From positions 1-8,807 of the forward strand of contig CANIMS010000051.1 of assembly GCA_947468785.1 (NCBI GenBank): 8,807 nucleotides of DNA, written 5' to 3'. Position numbers and translations under genes: made by a program. The notes beneath the pieces were generated by a model. The model searched no databases, had not been told where the DNA came from, and saw only the letters and a program-made list of their open reading frames with translations. Every line of letters begins with the position of its first letter. The first letter of the stretch is position 1. This document shows, one piece after another, positions 1-6,379 of the stretch. Source of the DNA: Betaproteobacteria bacterium. GTDB lineage: Bacteria > Pseudomonadota > Gammaproteobacteria > Burkholderiales > Burkholderiaceae.

Positions 1-959
1 TGATAGGTAATATCTTTAGGACTTATCGGATTTTGACTGGCGATGGCCCAACTAATATCTTCCTCTATACCGAAGATGCCTTTGCCCTAGGGCTCAGATG
101 GATTACCTACGCATCTAACATCATGACTTTTGTCGCGCTGGGAATGTTTTATCTTCAAAAACAGCTCATTAAAGAAAATGAAATTGCCAGCTCTTTAATT
201 AGCACAAAAAAAGAGAATGAAAAAATTACCGAGCTCTTAAAAGAAAAAGAGCGACTTATCTACGGCCTGATGAAGGCTAACAAGACGGCGGCTACTGGCG
301 CTTTATCCGCGTCGATTGCTCATGAACTCAATCAACCTCTTGGGGCATCAAACCTTAATATTCAATTTCTTAAAATGAAATTAGAAAAAGGGGTAATCAA
401 TCCAGAGCTGGGTAAGGAGATTTTAGATTCTCTAGAAGAAGACAATAGGCGGGCTGCTACGATTGTTAAATCCCTCAGATCAATCTTTAGCGAAGGTGAT
501 TCAAATGCTGAAGCTCTTCAGATGGGCAGCTTGATTGACAAAGTGCTAGAGATTGTTAAGCCAGAGCTAAAGTCCAAGAATATCCAAATTCAACTTCGAG
601 TCGATGATGATTTACTAATCCGAGTCAATTCCTCAGAAATCGAGCAGGTCATACTAAATTTGCTGAATAACGCAATCCAGGCCTTGGCTAACTCAGGAAC
701 ACTCCAGCGTCGCATTGTTATAGAGGCTATCAAAGACGGCAAGTCGGCTCATCTCAGTGTTGTCGATAATGCTACAGGTGTTCCCTTTGAATTCAAATCC
801 CATCTATTTGAGCTATTGAGCACAACCAAACAAACGGGGATGGGTCTAGGCCTATGGCTGTGTAAGCACATTGTTACGAGATATGGCGGCTCTATTCATT
901 ATGAAGATGCTGTTGGTGGTGGTGCCAAGTTTCTAGTGGAATTGCCCTTGGCAGACTAG
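1..959 (+). CDS. Membrane sensor histidine kinase, 5' end outside the window
   Basis: This is the kinase half of a two-component sensor: it autophosphorylates a His and passes the phosphate to a response regulator that is not in this window. The frame is open from base 3 with no stop, so the gene very probably begins upstream; a TTG at 33 is a possible but unlikely start. Counting from that TTG, residues 24-43 form a last membrane helix and 44-80 a Lys/Glu-rich coiled-coil linker. The H-box is SIAHELNQPL with the phospho-acceptor His97. The N-box is VILNLLNNAIQAL (Asn212/213), and the G2 box is TTKQTGMGLGL at 264-274. The G1 box reads DNATG (245-249) rather than DxGxG, so its first Gly is missing. 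The HELNQPL and TTK..G.GLGL pattern resembles the DctB/FixL-like kinases. The N-terminal sensing domain cannot be identified from what remains. Confidence 0.93.
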   Translation, partial: IGNIFRTYRILTGDGPTNIFLYTEDAFALGLRWITYASNIMTFVALGMFYLQKQLIKENEIASSLISTKKENEKITELLKEKERLIYGLMKANKTAATGALSASIAHELNQPLGASNLNIQFLKMKLEKGVINPELGKEILDSLEEDNRRAATIVKSLRSIFSEGDSNAEALQMGSLIDKVLEIVKPELKSKNIQIQLRVDDDLLIRVNSSEIEQVILNLLNNAIQALANSGTLQRRIVIEAIKDGKSAHLSVVDNATGVPFEFKSHLFELLSTTKQTGMGLGLWLCKHIVTRYGGSIHYEDAVGGGAKFLVELPLAD

Positions 960-970
960 CGATAGAGTCA

Positions 971-1048
971 ACAATCTTCGGCCCTGGTTGATTCCGCCTC
1001 GTGCCGCCAAGAAACACCAAAACCAAGTTCAGGTGACTTTTGGCCGCC
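971..1048 (+). repeat. Intergenic repeat copy A with degenerate terminator hairpin
   Basis: This segment follows the histidine kinase. It has the boxes TCTTCGGCCCTGGTTGATTC, then GCCAAGAAACACC, then AAAACCA, in the same order as other spacers in this window (1599-1674 and 7451-7524). Where those copies have a perfect AAAACCACC-TTCG-GGTGGTTTT hairpin, this one has diverged: CCAAAA (1017-1022) can still pair with TTTTGG (1038-1043), but the inner stem is broken. It may still weakly terminate the kinase transcript. GCCGCC occurs twice (1003-1008 and 1043-1048). Confidence 0.5.
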
Positions 1049-1061
1049 GTGTAATCCTGTT

Positions 1062-1090
1062 TTGCTTGGGATGGCGGCGCAGAATATAAT
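1062..1090 (+). promoter_or_regulatory. Sigma70-like promoter for the CBS-domain gene
   Basis: A perfect TATAAT -10 box (1085-1090) lies 17 bases after a TTGCTT -35 box (1062-1067). Transcription would start near 1097, giving a leader of roughly 55 bases before the ATG at 1153. GCCGCC (1043-1048) and its complement GGCGGC (1073-1078) flank the -35 box and could form an operator or a hairpin; that role is inference. Confidence 0.6.
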
Positions 1091-1152
1091 AGAATTTTAC
1101 CCAAATAAAAAATTCATTAAGCACCAAAACCCCCAATAGATTTTTAAACCTT

Positions 1153-1590
1153 ATGACAACTGTAAAAAAAGTAATTGAACAAAAAGCCAACTCCATTTTT
1201 TCCGTACGATCATCGGATACCGTAGAAAATGTCTTAACGCTGATGCGTGATCATCGAGTGCGAGCCATTTTAGTAATTGATGATGGAGTTTTGGCGGGGA
1301 TTGTTTCACAGGGAGATTGCGCCATAAAAGTGTTGTTGCCGCACAATAATCCAAAACAAGTGGCTGTTTCAACAATAATGACAAAAAATCCTCTAACTGT
1401 GATGCCCTCAAACTCATTAGAGGAGTGTATGGCGATCATGGTTCATAAACATATTAGGCACTTGCCTGTATTAGAAAAAAATAAAGTGGTTGGAGTTATT
1501 TCTGTTGGTGATCTAGTAAAAAGTATCATTGAGCTTCAAGGTAGTCAGATTAAGTTTTTAGAAACGTACATTAATGGTCATGGTGTTTAG
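1153..1590 (+). CDS. Two-CBS-domain protein
   Basis: This is a 145-residue soluble protein made almost only of a tandem CBS (Bateman) pair, which usually binds adenine nucleotides and acts as an energy or ligand sensor. CBS1 spans about residues 9-66 and CBS2 about 76-128. The second domain shows the usual IRHLPVLE...VVGVISVGDLVK pattern, and the tail (LETYING) matches stand-alone CBS proteins common in Burkholderiales. In CBS1 the usual SERDY-like ribose-contact segment reads SQGDC (52-56), so the Asp is kept but the Arg is lost. The ATG lacks a clear Shine-Dalgarno sequence, but the length fits the family. Its own promoter is at 1062-1090 and its terminator at 1652-1673, so it is probably monocistronic. 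The partner protein is unknown. Confidence 0.92.
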   Translation: MTTVKKVIEQKANSIFSVRSSDTVENVLTLMRDHRVRAILVIDDGVLAGIVSQGDCAIKVLLPHNNPKQVAVSTIMTKNPLTVMPSNSLEECMAIMVHKHIRHLPVLEKNKVVGVISVGDLVKSIIELQGSQIKFLETYINGHGV

Positions 1591-1598
1591 CCTTTATA

Positions 1599-1651
1599 GG
1601 CGATAAACCCTAGGCTTCGTTTGATTTCGCTACGGGCAAGCAAGAAATACC
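1599..1651 (+). repeat. Intergenic repeat copy B (upstream box)
   Basis: Between the CBS stop codon and the terminator lies a segment with TTCGTTTGATTTCGC followed by GCAAGAAATACC. The same order of motifs occurs at 971-1024 (TTCG...GGTTGATTCCGC...CCAAGAAACACC) and at 7451-7496. It is non-coding and leads directly into the hairpin. Confidence 0.5.
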
Positions 1652-1673
1652 AAAACCACCTTCGGGTGGTTTT
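1652..1673 (+). terminator. Rho-independent terminator after the CBS gene
   Basis: A perfect 9-bp stem, AAAACCACC (1652-1660) with GGTGGTTTT (1665-1673), encloses a TTCG tetraloop closed by C-G. The A run and T run make it work on either strand, but the only adjacent convergent use is after the CBS gene. The same hairpin core recurs at 6165-6186 and 7491-7524. Confidence 0.88.
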
Positions 1674-1685
1674 TCATTTGAGCTT

Positions 1686-1714
1686 TTGTGTTGAAGTCGC
1701 GCGCTTCATATAAT
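1686..1714 (+). promoter_or_regulatory. Sigma70-like promoter for the nitronate monooxygenase gene
   Basis: A perfect TATAAT (1709-1714) lies 17 bases after a TTGTGT -35 box (1686-1691). The predicted start of transcription is near 1721, about 25 bases before the ATG at 1746. Confidence 0.55.
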
Positions 1715-1745
1715 GACCTTTTAAACAATATTTAGTGGAATAGCC

Positions 1746-2786
1746 ATGTTCAACTTTTCTAAGTTAGGTATTCCGGTCATTCAGGCGCCTATGGCTGGCG
1801 GCATCAATAATCCAAGGCTTGCTTCAGAAGTTTCCAATGCTGGTGGTGTTGGTAGCTTTGGTTTCGCTTACAGCACGCCACAAAAAATCAGCGAAGATTT
1901 AGCAGCTACGAAAGTTTTAACCAAGGGCCCTATTAACGCTAACTTCTTTGTCTTCAGTCCAGTTGATTTGCCAGAGCAAGCTATTCAAGAAAAGGCTATT
2001 GAAGCGTTAAAAAATTTACCAATTAAAGGTGAGTACTCAGTATCGGTACCTCAGGCCCCGTTTTATCCCAATATTGAGGGTCAACTGAATTCTGTTTGGG
2101 AACATCGCCCAGAAATTTTAACTTTCCATTTTGGAATTCCTGCGCTGAGCCTCATTGAAAAAGCACACTCCCTGGGAATTACTGTTGGGATTACTGCGAC
2201 AAGCCTCAAAGAAGCAAGGGCAGTTGAAAAAGCGGGCGCTGATTTCATTGTGGCGCAAGGCATTGAGGCTGGCGGACATCGAGGCATGTTTAATCCTGAT
2301 GAAGTAGATGAAAAATTAAGTGCGATGGATTTAACTAGATTATTAGTTAAGGAGTGTTCAATTCCTGTTGTTACGGCGGGCGCATTAATGGATGGAGTAG
2401 ATATTGCTGATGCCTTAAAGTCTGGAGCTATAGCCGCTCAATTGGGAACAGCCTTTTTATGTTGCGATGAGTCAGGTGCCTCGCCTGCTCATAAGGAGTT
2501 TGTACTGAAGCACCACAGCAGAGGCTCAGTATTTACGACGGGATTTTCAGGAAGGCCTGCTCGAGGAATAGATAATGAATTTATTCAATTGATGGACGGC
2601 AAAATAGTTTTGCCTTTTCCAATACAAAATACGATGACAGCATCACTAAGGCAATTAGCAGGAAGGGCCAATAATGGTGAGTATCAAAGTTTATGGGCTG
2701 GACAAGACTATTCGAGAACCAGAAGGCTCAGCGCTCAGAATCTAATGATGGCTTTAAAAGAGGAGCTTTTGATTGCTCTTGGCTGA
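1746..2786 (+). CDS. Class I nitronate monooxygenase (2-nitropropane dioxygenase family)
   Basis: This FMN-dependent TIM-barrel enzyme of 346 residues oxidises alkyl nitronates such as propionate-3-nitronate to the carbonyl compound and nitrite, which detoxifies them. The class I signatures are visible: QAPMAGG at 13-19, FHFG at 127-130, AQGIEAGGHRG at 170-180 with the catalytic His178, and GTAFLCCDESGAS at 234-246. RPARGIDNEF follows at 270-279. Together they separate it from FabK-like and IMP-dehydrogenase-like relatives. The start is the first ATG after a clear promoter; GTGGA about ten bases upstream is a weak ribosome site. It appears to be a single-gene unit. The substrate in this organism is not shown by the context. 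Confidence 0.93.
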   Translation: MFNFSKLGIPVIQAPMAGGINNPRLASEVSNAGGVGSFGFAYSTPQKISEDLAATKVLTKGPINANFFVFSPVDLPEQAIQEKAIEALKNLPIKGEYSVSVPQAPFYPNIEGQLNSVWEHRPEILTFHFGIPALSLIEKAHSLGITVGITATSLKEARAVEKAGADFIVAQGIEAGGHRGMFNPDEVDEKLSAMDLTRLLVKECSIPVVTAGALMDGVDIADALKSGAIAAQLGTAFLCCDESGASPAHKEFVLKHHSRGSVFTTGFSGRPARGIDNEFIQLMDGKIVLPFPIQNTMTASLRQLAGRANNGEYQSLWAGQDYSRTRRLSAQNLMMALKEELLIALG

Positions 2787-2800
2787 AATAGGGTCAGCTT

Positions 2801-2829
2801 TCCTCGGCCTGAGTTGAAGAAGCCCCTAT
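2801..2829. repeat. Short intergenic repeat copy C between convergent genes
   Basis: CCTCGGCCTGAGTTGAAGAAG lies in the 52-base gap between the nitronate monooxygenase and the cytochrome gene. It matches 19 of 25 bases with CCTCGACCCTAGTTGATGAAG at 3354-3374 and its surroundings, and partly matches the start of copy A (TTCGGCCCTGGTTGAT). ATAGGG (2788-2793) can pair with CCCTAT (2824-2829) around it, but the loop is 30 bases, so it is not a convincing terminator. Confidence 0.4.
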
Positions 2830-2838
2830 CACGCATGT

Positions 2839-3144
2839 TTAATTGGCGCCGTCAATGATCCATTGCATTAATTCGGTAGCTGTTGCTGGCGATAGTTTTT
2901 GATGGGCTTTCACTTTCTTAAAAAAGCCACCTTTCCTCAATTTTTCACCAGCAATCTGAGCAGCATCTGCTTGCCCCTGAAACTTCTTATATTTTCCCGC
3001 AAGCTCAGGCCATGGTGGCCCGTCAAATTTAGTATCTGCATGGCAACCCATGCATCCGTTGCTAGAAGCCAGCTCTCTATTGGCATTCGCTGAATTAGTA
3101 ATGAATAAGAGGGCCGCAAAAGTAAAGGCGCATAAATTTTTCAT
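2839..3144 (-). CDS. Small periplasmic class I c-type cytochrome
   Basis: This is a predicted secreted electron carrier of 101 residues, about the size of cytochrome c551/c552. The signal peptide is MKNLCAFTFAALLFITNSANA (about 1-21). A single haem-attachment motif CMGCH (Cys31, Cys34, His35) follows, then the class I fold pattern GPPWPELAGKY and a C-terminal helix ELMQWIID. The usual axial Met segment (xPMPPHxxLS) appears as KKVKAHQKLS, with Val78 in the Met position and His81 nearby. I chose the start at 3144 because it opens directly into the signal peptide and has AGGAT eight bases upstream; a longer form from 3180 would spoil the signal. It stands alone and converges on the nitronate monooxygenase gene. 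Its redox partner is unknown. Confidence 0.9.
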   Translation of the reverse strand: MKNLCAFTFAALLFITNSANANRELASSNGCMGCHADTKFDGPPWPELAGKYKKFQGQADAAQIAGEKLRKGGFFKKVKAHQKLSPATATELMQWIIDGAN

Positions 3145-3343
3145 ATTGATCCTAATTTGACAATTCTCGCAACGCTTCAAAAGAGCGTTTGTTCTTCATA
3201 CTAGTCTTTTAAGTGGAGCCATCTATTGATATAGATCGTATAAAAAGCCCTTAAATTGAAGTAAGTAGGACGCGGTTAACCATCTCATCCTCCTTTGCGA
3301 TATTGATCGAGCTTGGGAAGCTGCTTATTTGAAGAGCCGTCGG

Positions 3344-3386
3344 AGCTTTGCATCCTCGACCCTAGTTGATGAAGTCCTCAGAAGCT
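3344..3386. repeat. Short intergenic repeat copy D
   Basis: The gene-free stretch 3145-3425 contains CCTCGACCCTAGTTGATGAAG (3354-3374), the relative of copy C, bracketed by AGCTT (3344-3348) and its complement AAGCT (3382-3386). A separate small hairpin, AGCTT-GGG-AAGCT, sits at 3310-3322. Nothing coding is seen here on either strand. The stretch must also hold the promoter of the cytochrome gene, but no convincing -35/-10 pair was found. Confidence 0.4.
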
Positions 3387-3425
3387 ACTTATAAAACAGA
3401 TGAATTACAACTGCTTTAGCCGAAA

Positions 3426-3752
3426 TTAATTGCTCTTCTCAACGGCAAAAAATCTCATCTTTTCAGTTAACACTTTTGGGCGATGTCTATGCTCTTCACC
3501 TTCTGGTACTACGAATACATCTCCGACCCCATATCTAAAAACTTTTCCAGCGATATCCAACTCAACTTCGCCCTCGATGACATAGCCAATATGACCCTTT
3601 AAACACCAGTCGGCATGAACCATCGCCTTGTCCCATTCAACTAAACGTAATTGAGTGCCGCCTTGTTGAATACGCTTATAGCGCATTCCATCTCCTGCTT
3701 CAAACCATTCCAAGTCATCGAAAACAATTTTATAGTTTTGAGGCATATTCAT
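3426..3752 (-). CDS. Single-domain cupin protein
   Basis: This small 108-residue protein is one RmlC-like cupin barrel. Motif 1 is GHIGYVIEGEVELDI (53-67) and motif 2 is GDVFVVPEGEEHRH (77-90), with His54, His88 and His90 as possible metal ligands; the classical HxH pair of motif 1 is absent, so metal binding is not assured. The start at 3752 is preferred because TAGGA lies eight bases upstream; an ATG two codons later and a longer form to 3785 are possible. Such cupins may be small isomerases, lyases or ligand sensors, and the sequence does not decide. It lies 116 bases downstream of the SMR gene on the same strand and may be transcribed separately. Confidence 0.85.
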   Translation of the reverse strand: MNMPQNYKIVFDDLEWFEAGDGMRYKRIQQGGTQLRLVEWDKAMVHADWCLKGHIGYVIEGEVELDIAGKVFRYGVGDVFVVPEGEEHRHRPKVLTEKMRFFAVEKSN

Positions 3753-3868
3753 TTCTAATTTCCTATGTGGCTTTGAATGAGGCAATATTAAATTGATTGC
3801 TTATCGCTATCACCATTTAAACATTATTCAAGGTTGATTAGATCTTTTTGTCTTGGGATTTGGTGCCA

Positions 3869-4189
3869 CTATCCTATCTTTAGGAAAATTACTCCAAGTA
3901 AGATGAGGGCAACACCCAGCCAGCGCAGCGGAATATTGGGGTCTCCAAAAACCAGAACGCCAATAGTGAAGGTGCCAACGGCGCCTATTGAGGTCCATAC
4001 GGCATAGGCTGTTCCAATAGGGATTTCTTTAAGTGAGAACCAAAGCAGGAGGCCACTTAGCGTCATGCTAATTAGGGCCAAAATGATGCCCCATATTTTC
4101 ATATTGGGGAGGTCAGCGAGCTTTAATCCAAGCGGCCAGCCAATCTCTAAAAAACCTGCTAATAAGAGCGATAGCCAGTAAATATTCAA
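3869..4189 (-). CDS. sugE: SMR-family exporter, Gdx/SugE (guanidinium exporter) type
   Basis: This 106-residue inner-membrane protein has four helices (about 4-20, 31-50, 58-78 and 86-104), the standard SMR architecture working as an antiparallel dimer with proton antiport. The essential membrane Glu is Glu15 within LEIGWPLGLK. The signature GTAYAVWTSIGAVGT (59-73) is that of the Gdx/SugE branch, whose characterised members export guanidinium, rather than of EmrE/QacE (GIAYAIW). The start appears to be TTG at 4189: there is no in-frame ATG upstream or before helix 1, and the Glu position fits the family from this TTG. No Shine-Dalgarno sequence is visible. It is divergent from the EamA permease gene. 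No guanidine riboswitch is recognisable in the short upstream region. Confidence 0.88.
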   Translation of the reverse strand: MNIYWLSLLLAGFLEIGWPLGLKLADLPNMKIWGIILALISMTLSGLLLWFSLKEIPIGTAYAVWTSIGAVGTFTIGVLVFGDPNIPLRWLGVALILLGVIFLKIG

Positions 4190-4306
4190 TGGAAAATAAT
4201 TTGAATTGCAAAAAGTCAGAATACTAAAAAAATTTAACTAATGCCTTGTTAATGCAAAGCCCTTTCTTTTGTTCTGGTATTGACTCTCCTAATGTATTCT
4301 TCAAAC

Positions 4307-5215
4307 ATGAAAACAGCCAATCTGTCAGCGATGACACCTTTGCTAGCCTTAAAGCTGGTGATGGTTGCAGCATTGTGGGGCGGCACTTTTATCGCGGGAA
4401 GGATTTTGACTCAGTCCTTGCCATTAATGACGGCAGCATTTAGTAGATTTTTTATTGCTTCAATATTGCTGGTAATTGTTGCAGTAAAGATGGAAGGCAA
4501 GTTGCCACGCTTAAATCGTGAGCAAATATTGCTCACTGCTGTTTTAGGATTTACAGGTGTTTTTCTTTACAACATTTGTTTTTTTGGGGCTTTAGCAAGA
4601 ATACCTGCTGGACGCACATCTTTGTTTGTAAGTCTTACTCCAATTGTGACTGCTATTTTGGCGGGCATCATTTTTAGCGAGAGGCTTGGCTTGCGTCGCT
4701 GGATGGGCATTGCAGTGGCACTCCTTGGCGCCATTGTTGTGATTACACGCGGTGATTTAATCGGAGGTATTGCTGATATAAGTCAATCACTGGGCCTAGG
4801 TGAGCTAATGATGCTGGGCGCCGTTTTTAGTTGGGCGGCTTACACATTAATTTCACGCAAGGTCTTAGAGACACTTTCTCCCATTGTTGCCACTACTTAC
4901 GGCACTTTATGGGGCTTTCTATTTTTAAGCATTGGCGCTATTGGCGAGTTTAAAGAAATTAATTGGATGCACCTGGATTGGCGTGTATGGAGCTCAGCCT
5001 TTTATTTGGGGGCATTTGGTACCGTGCTCGCATTTATTTGGTATTACCAAGGCATTCAAGCGGTGGGACCATCACGCACAGCAATTTTTACCAACTTGGT
5101 TCCGGCATTTGGAGTTCTCTTTTCCGCACTATTACTTGGTGAGCCCATATTGATTTCAATGGTGGTTGGCGGCCTTATCGCAGTCGTAGGTGTTTCATTG
5201 GTTAATAAGAAATAA
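4307..5215 (+). CDS. EamA-family (DMT superfamily) permease
   Basis: This is an inner-membrane transporter of about 302 residues with ten predicted helices in two EamA repeats (about 16-147 and 165-299). The repeat starts with ALWGGTFIAGR, and each half has the family's Pro-containing helix followed by an acidic turn: SLTPIVTAILAG...SERL and NLVPAFGVLFSALLLGEP. Family members export amino acids or other small metabolites; the substrate cannot be read from sequence. The start is uncertain: TTG 4280, ATG 4292 and ATG 4307 are all in frame, none with a clear ribosome site. 4307 is chosen for its Met-Lys opening close to helix 1. It is followed after 74 bases by the PsiE-family gene, with no convincing terminator between, so the two may be cotranscribed. 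Confidence 0.92.
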   Translation: MKTANLSAMTPLLALKLVMVAALWGGTFIAGRILTQSLPLMTAAFSRFFIASILLVIVAVKMEGKLPRLNREQILLTAVLGFTGVFLYNICFFGALARIPAGRTSLFVSLTPIVTAILAGIIFSERLGLRRWMGIAVALLGAIVVITRGDLIGGIADISQSLGLGELMMLGAVFSWAAYTLISRKVLETLSPIVATTYGTLWGFLFLSIGAIGEFKEINWMHLDWRVWSSAFYLGAFGTVLAFIWYYQGIQAVGPSRTAIFTNLVPAFGVLFSALLLGEPILISMVVGGLIAVVGVSLVNKK

Positions 5216-5277
5216 TTACGAAAGAATGCTTTAATTGAAGGCATTAAGGCGGGTTCAAAATTGAATTACAAATTAAA

Positions 5278-5283
5278 AGAGGT
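5278..5283 (+). promoter_or_regulatory. Strong ribosome-binding site of the PsiE-family gene
   Basis: AGAGGT sits six bases before the ATG at 5290. It is among the clearest Shine-Dalgarno sequences in the window and fixes this start. Confidence 0.7.
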
Positions 5284-5289
5284 CAGCAT

Positions 5290-5658
5290 ATGAGCGTAAA
5301 AAATATCATTGGCTTAGTCGAAAAATTATTTCTAATTATTATTGCAGTGTTTACCGTTGCTGCAATGGGCCAAGAAGTTTTTTCACTAATTAATAATCGT
5401 CGCGTTGAATTGCAGGATCTACTGCTGATGTTTATTTATGCTGAGGTGCTTGGAATGCTAGCAGCCTTCTATGCTAGCCATCGCATTCCAATCACAATAC
5501 CTTTATTTATTGCAATGACTGCTTTGAGCAGATTGATTATCCTTCAGGGCAAAGACGGCAACCCTTCAATCTTGCTCTATGAGAGTGGAGCCATTATCTT
5601 AATTGCGGGAGCTTGCTGGATTATTAGTCGTGTCAATACCCATAAAGAGAATGAGTAG
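5290..5658 (+). CDS. PsiE-family (phosphate-starvation-inducible) membrane protein
   Basis: This 122-residue integral membrane protein has four predicted helices (about 8-30, 42-62, 68-88 and 95-115). The segment LQDLLLMFIYAEVLGM (41-56) followed by ITIPLFIAMTALSRLII (68-84) matches the core of the PsiE family, whose E. coli member is induced by phosphate starvation but has no established biochemical function. The length is close to that of PsiE. No PhoB box was recognised in the short upstream gap. It lies between the EamA permease and the secreted TPR protein on the same strand and is probably cotranscribed with at least the latter. Confidence 0.82.
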   Translation: MSVKNIIGLVEKLFLIIIAVFTVAAMGQEVFSLINNRRVELQDLLLMFIYAEVLGMLAAFYASHRIPITIPLFIAMTALSRLIILQGKDGNPSILLYESGAIILIAGACWIISRVNTHKENE

Positions 5659-5710
5659 CACCAAAGAGTTGCAAGAAGAAGCAAATGATTTTCTAACTAT
5701 AGGCTTTCAA

Positions 5711-6157
5711 ATGAAAAAACGATTTCTAGTGACTCTCTTGCTCCTTTCGGTGATTGGGCTATCTCAAGCTGCAGATACTGCGCCCGCAAAGCAAGATCCA
5801 ACTTGGCTAACGCAAGCAAGAGCAAGTATTAAAGCTGAAAAATTTGATCAGGCAGTACAGCAACTGCAAGCTGCTAATGAAACCAGTTCGGCCGATTGGA
5901 ATAATTTGCTTGGTTACAGCCTTCGCAAAAAACAGCCACCCGATTTAGTGGGGGCAGAGAAGTACTATCAGGCAGCTTTGAAAATAGAACCAAGTCATCG
6001 TGGCGCTCTTGAATATTACGGAAAGCTAAAGCTAATCAATAATGATTTACCTGGGGCTGAGGCATTGTTAGCGAGATTAGACAAGGCCTGCACTTTTGGT
6101 TGTGAGGAATACTCAGACTTAAAAGAGGCTGTACAAAAATACAAATCTAAAAAGTAA
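5711..6157 (+). CDS. Secreted tetratricopeptide-repeat protein
   Basis: This is a 148-residue protein with a signal peptide MKKRFLVTLLLLSVIGLSQA (1-20), so it is likely periplasmic or, less likely, surface-anchored. Residues 31-125 hold TPR-like helical pairs: KFDQAVQQLQAA and WNNLLGYSLRKKQPPDLVGAEKYYQAALKIEP style repeats, then a third pair ending in LPGAEALLARL. The C-terminal stretch CTFGCEEYSDL carries a Cys pair (Cys127 and Cys131) that may form a disulfide and is typical of small TPR proteins in proteobacteria. The frame is open further upstream (ATG 5651 overlaps the PsiE stop codon), but 5711 is preferred for the signal peptide. TPR proteins are scaffolds; the partner is unknown. Confidence 0.88.
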   Translation: MKKRFLVTLLLLSVIGLSQAADTAPAKQDPTWLTQARASIKAEKFDQAVQQLQAANETSSADWNNLLGYSLRKKQPPDLVGAEKYYQAALKIEPSHRGALEYYGKLKLINNDLPGAEALLARLDKACTFGCEEYSDLKEAVQKYKSKK

Positions 6158-6164
6158 AAACACT

Positions 6165-6186
6165 AAAACCACCCCTGGGTGGTTTT
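6165..6186 (+). terminator. Rho-independent terminator after the TPR gene
   Basis: AAAACCACC (6165-6173) pairs perfectly with GGTGGTTTT (6178-6186) around a CCTG loop, eight bases after the TPR stop codon and followed by one more T. The stem is identical to that at 1652-1673, only the loop differs, and the long upstream box of the other copies is missing. The following 193 bases up to 6379 contain no gene and no convincing promoter pair. Confidence 0.85.
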
Positions 6187-6379
6187 TCATTTATGGCTGC
6201 CTGATGTGCATCCTTAATGGTGAACCCTGTGTTTAAGAGTTCCCTAATAAGTAATACCCTTGCTAGCTAGGTGACTATTAACCCAGCAGCCCCACGGTAT
6301 TTGCTTGTGATAGATTATTTATAGGCAATTCAATATGCATTGTTGATACCTATCCATTAATCCTTATTCCAATTTATTT

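Noticed and set aside
983..1010. GGTTGATTCCGCCTCGTGCCGCCA looks like a tRNA T-arm and 3' end.
   Set aside because: The T-stem does not pair properly, and no acceptor, D or anticodon arm is found upstream, where the histidine kinase is coding up to 959.
892..1104. 70-codon minus-strand ORF across the spacer after the histidine kinase.
   Set aside because: It runs through the kinase 3' end, the intergenic repeat and the promoter of the CBS gene and shows no protein-family features.
2899..3093. 64-codon plus-strand ORF opposite the cytochrome gene.
   Set aside because: It is the antisense of the haem-protein frame, which has a signal peptide and CxxCH motif.
4190..4279. Possible guanidine riboswitch in front of the Gdx-type gene.
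   Set aside because: The leader is short and A/T-rich and shows neither the conserved ykkC core nor paired ACGR hairpins.
4246..4443. 65-codon ORF on the plus strand ahead of and inside the EamA gene.
   Set aside because: It overlaps the EamA reading frame, has no family resemblance, and its codons follow the shifted frame of the real gene.
5225..5245. Hairpin AATGC...GCATT after the EamA gene as a terminator.
   Set aside because: The stem is only five pairs, the loop is long and no T run follows, so it is unlikely to stop transcription before the PsiE-family gene.
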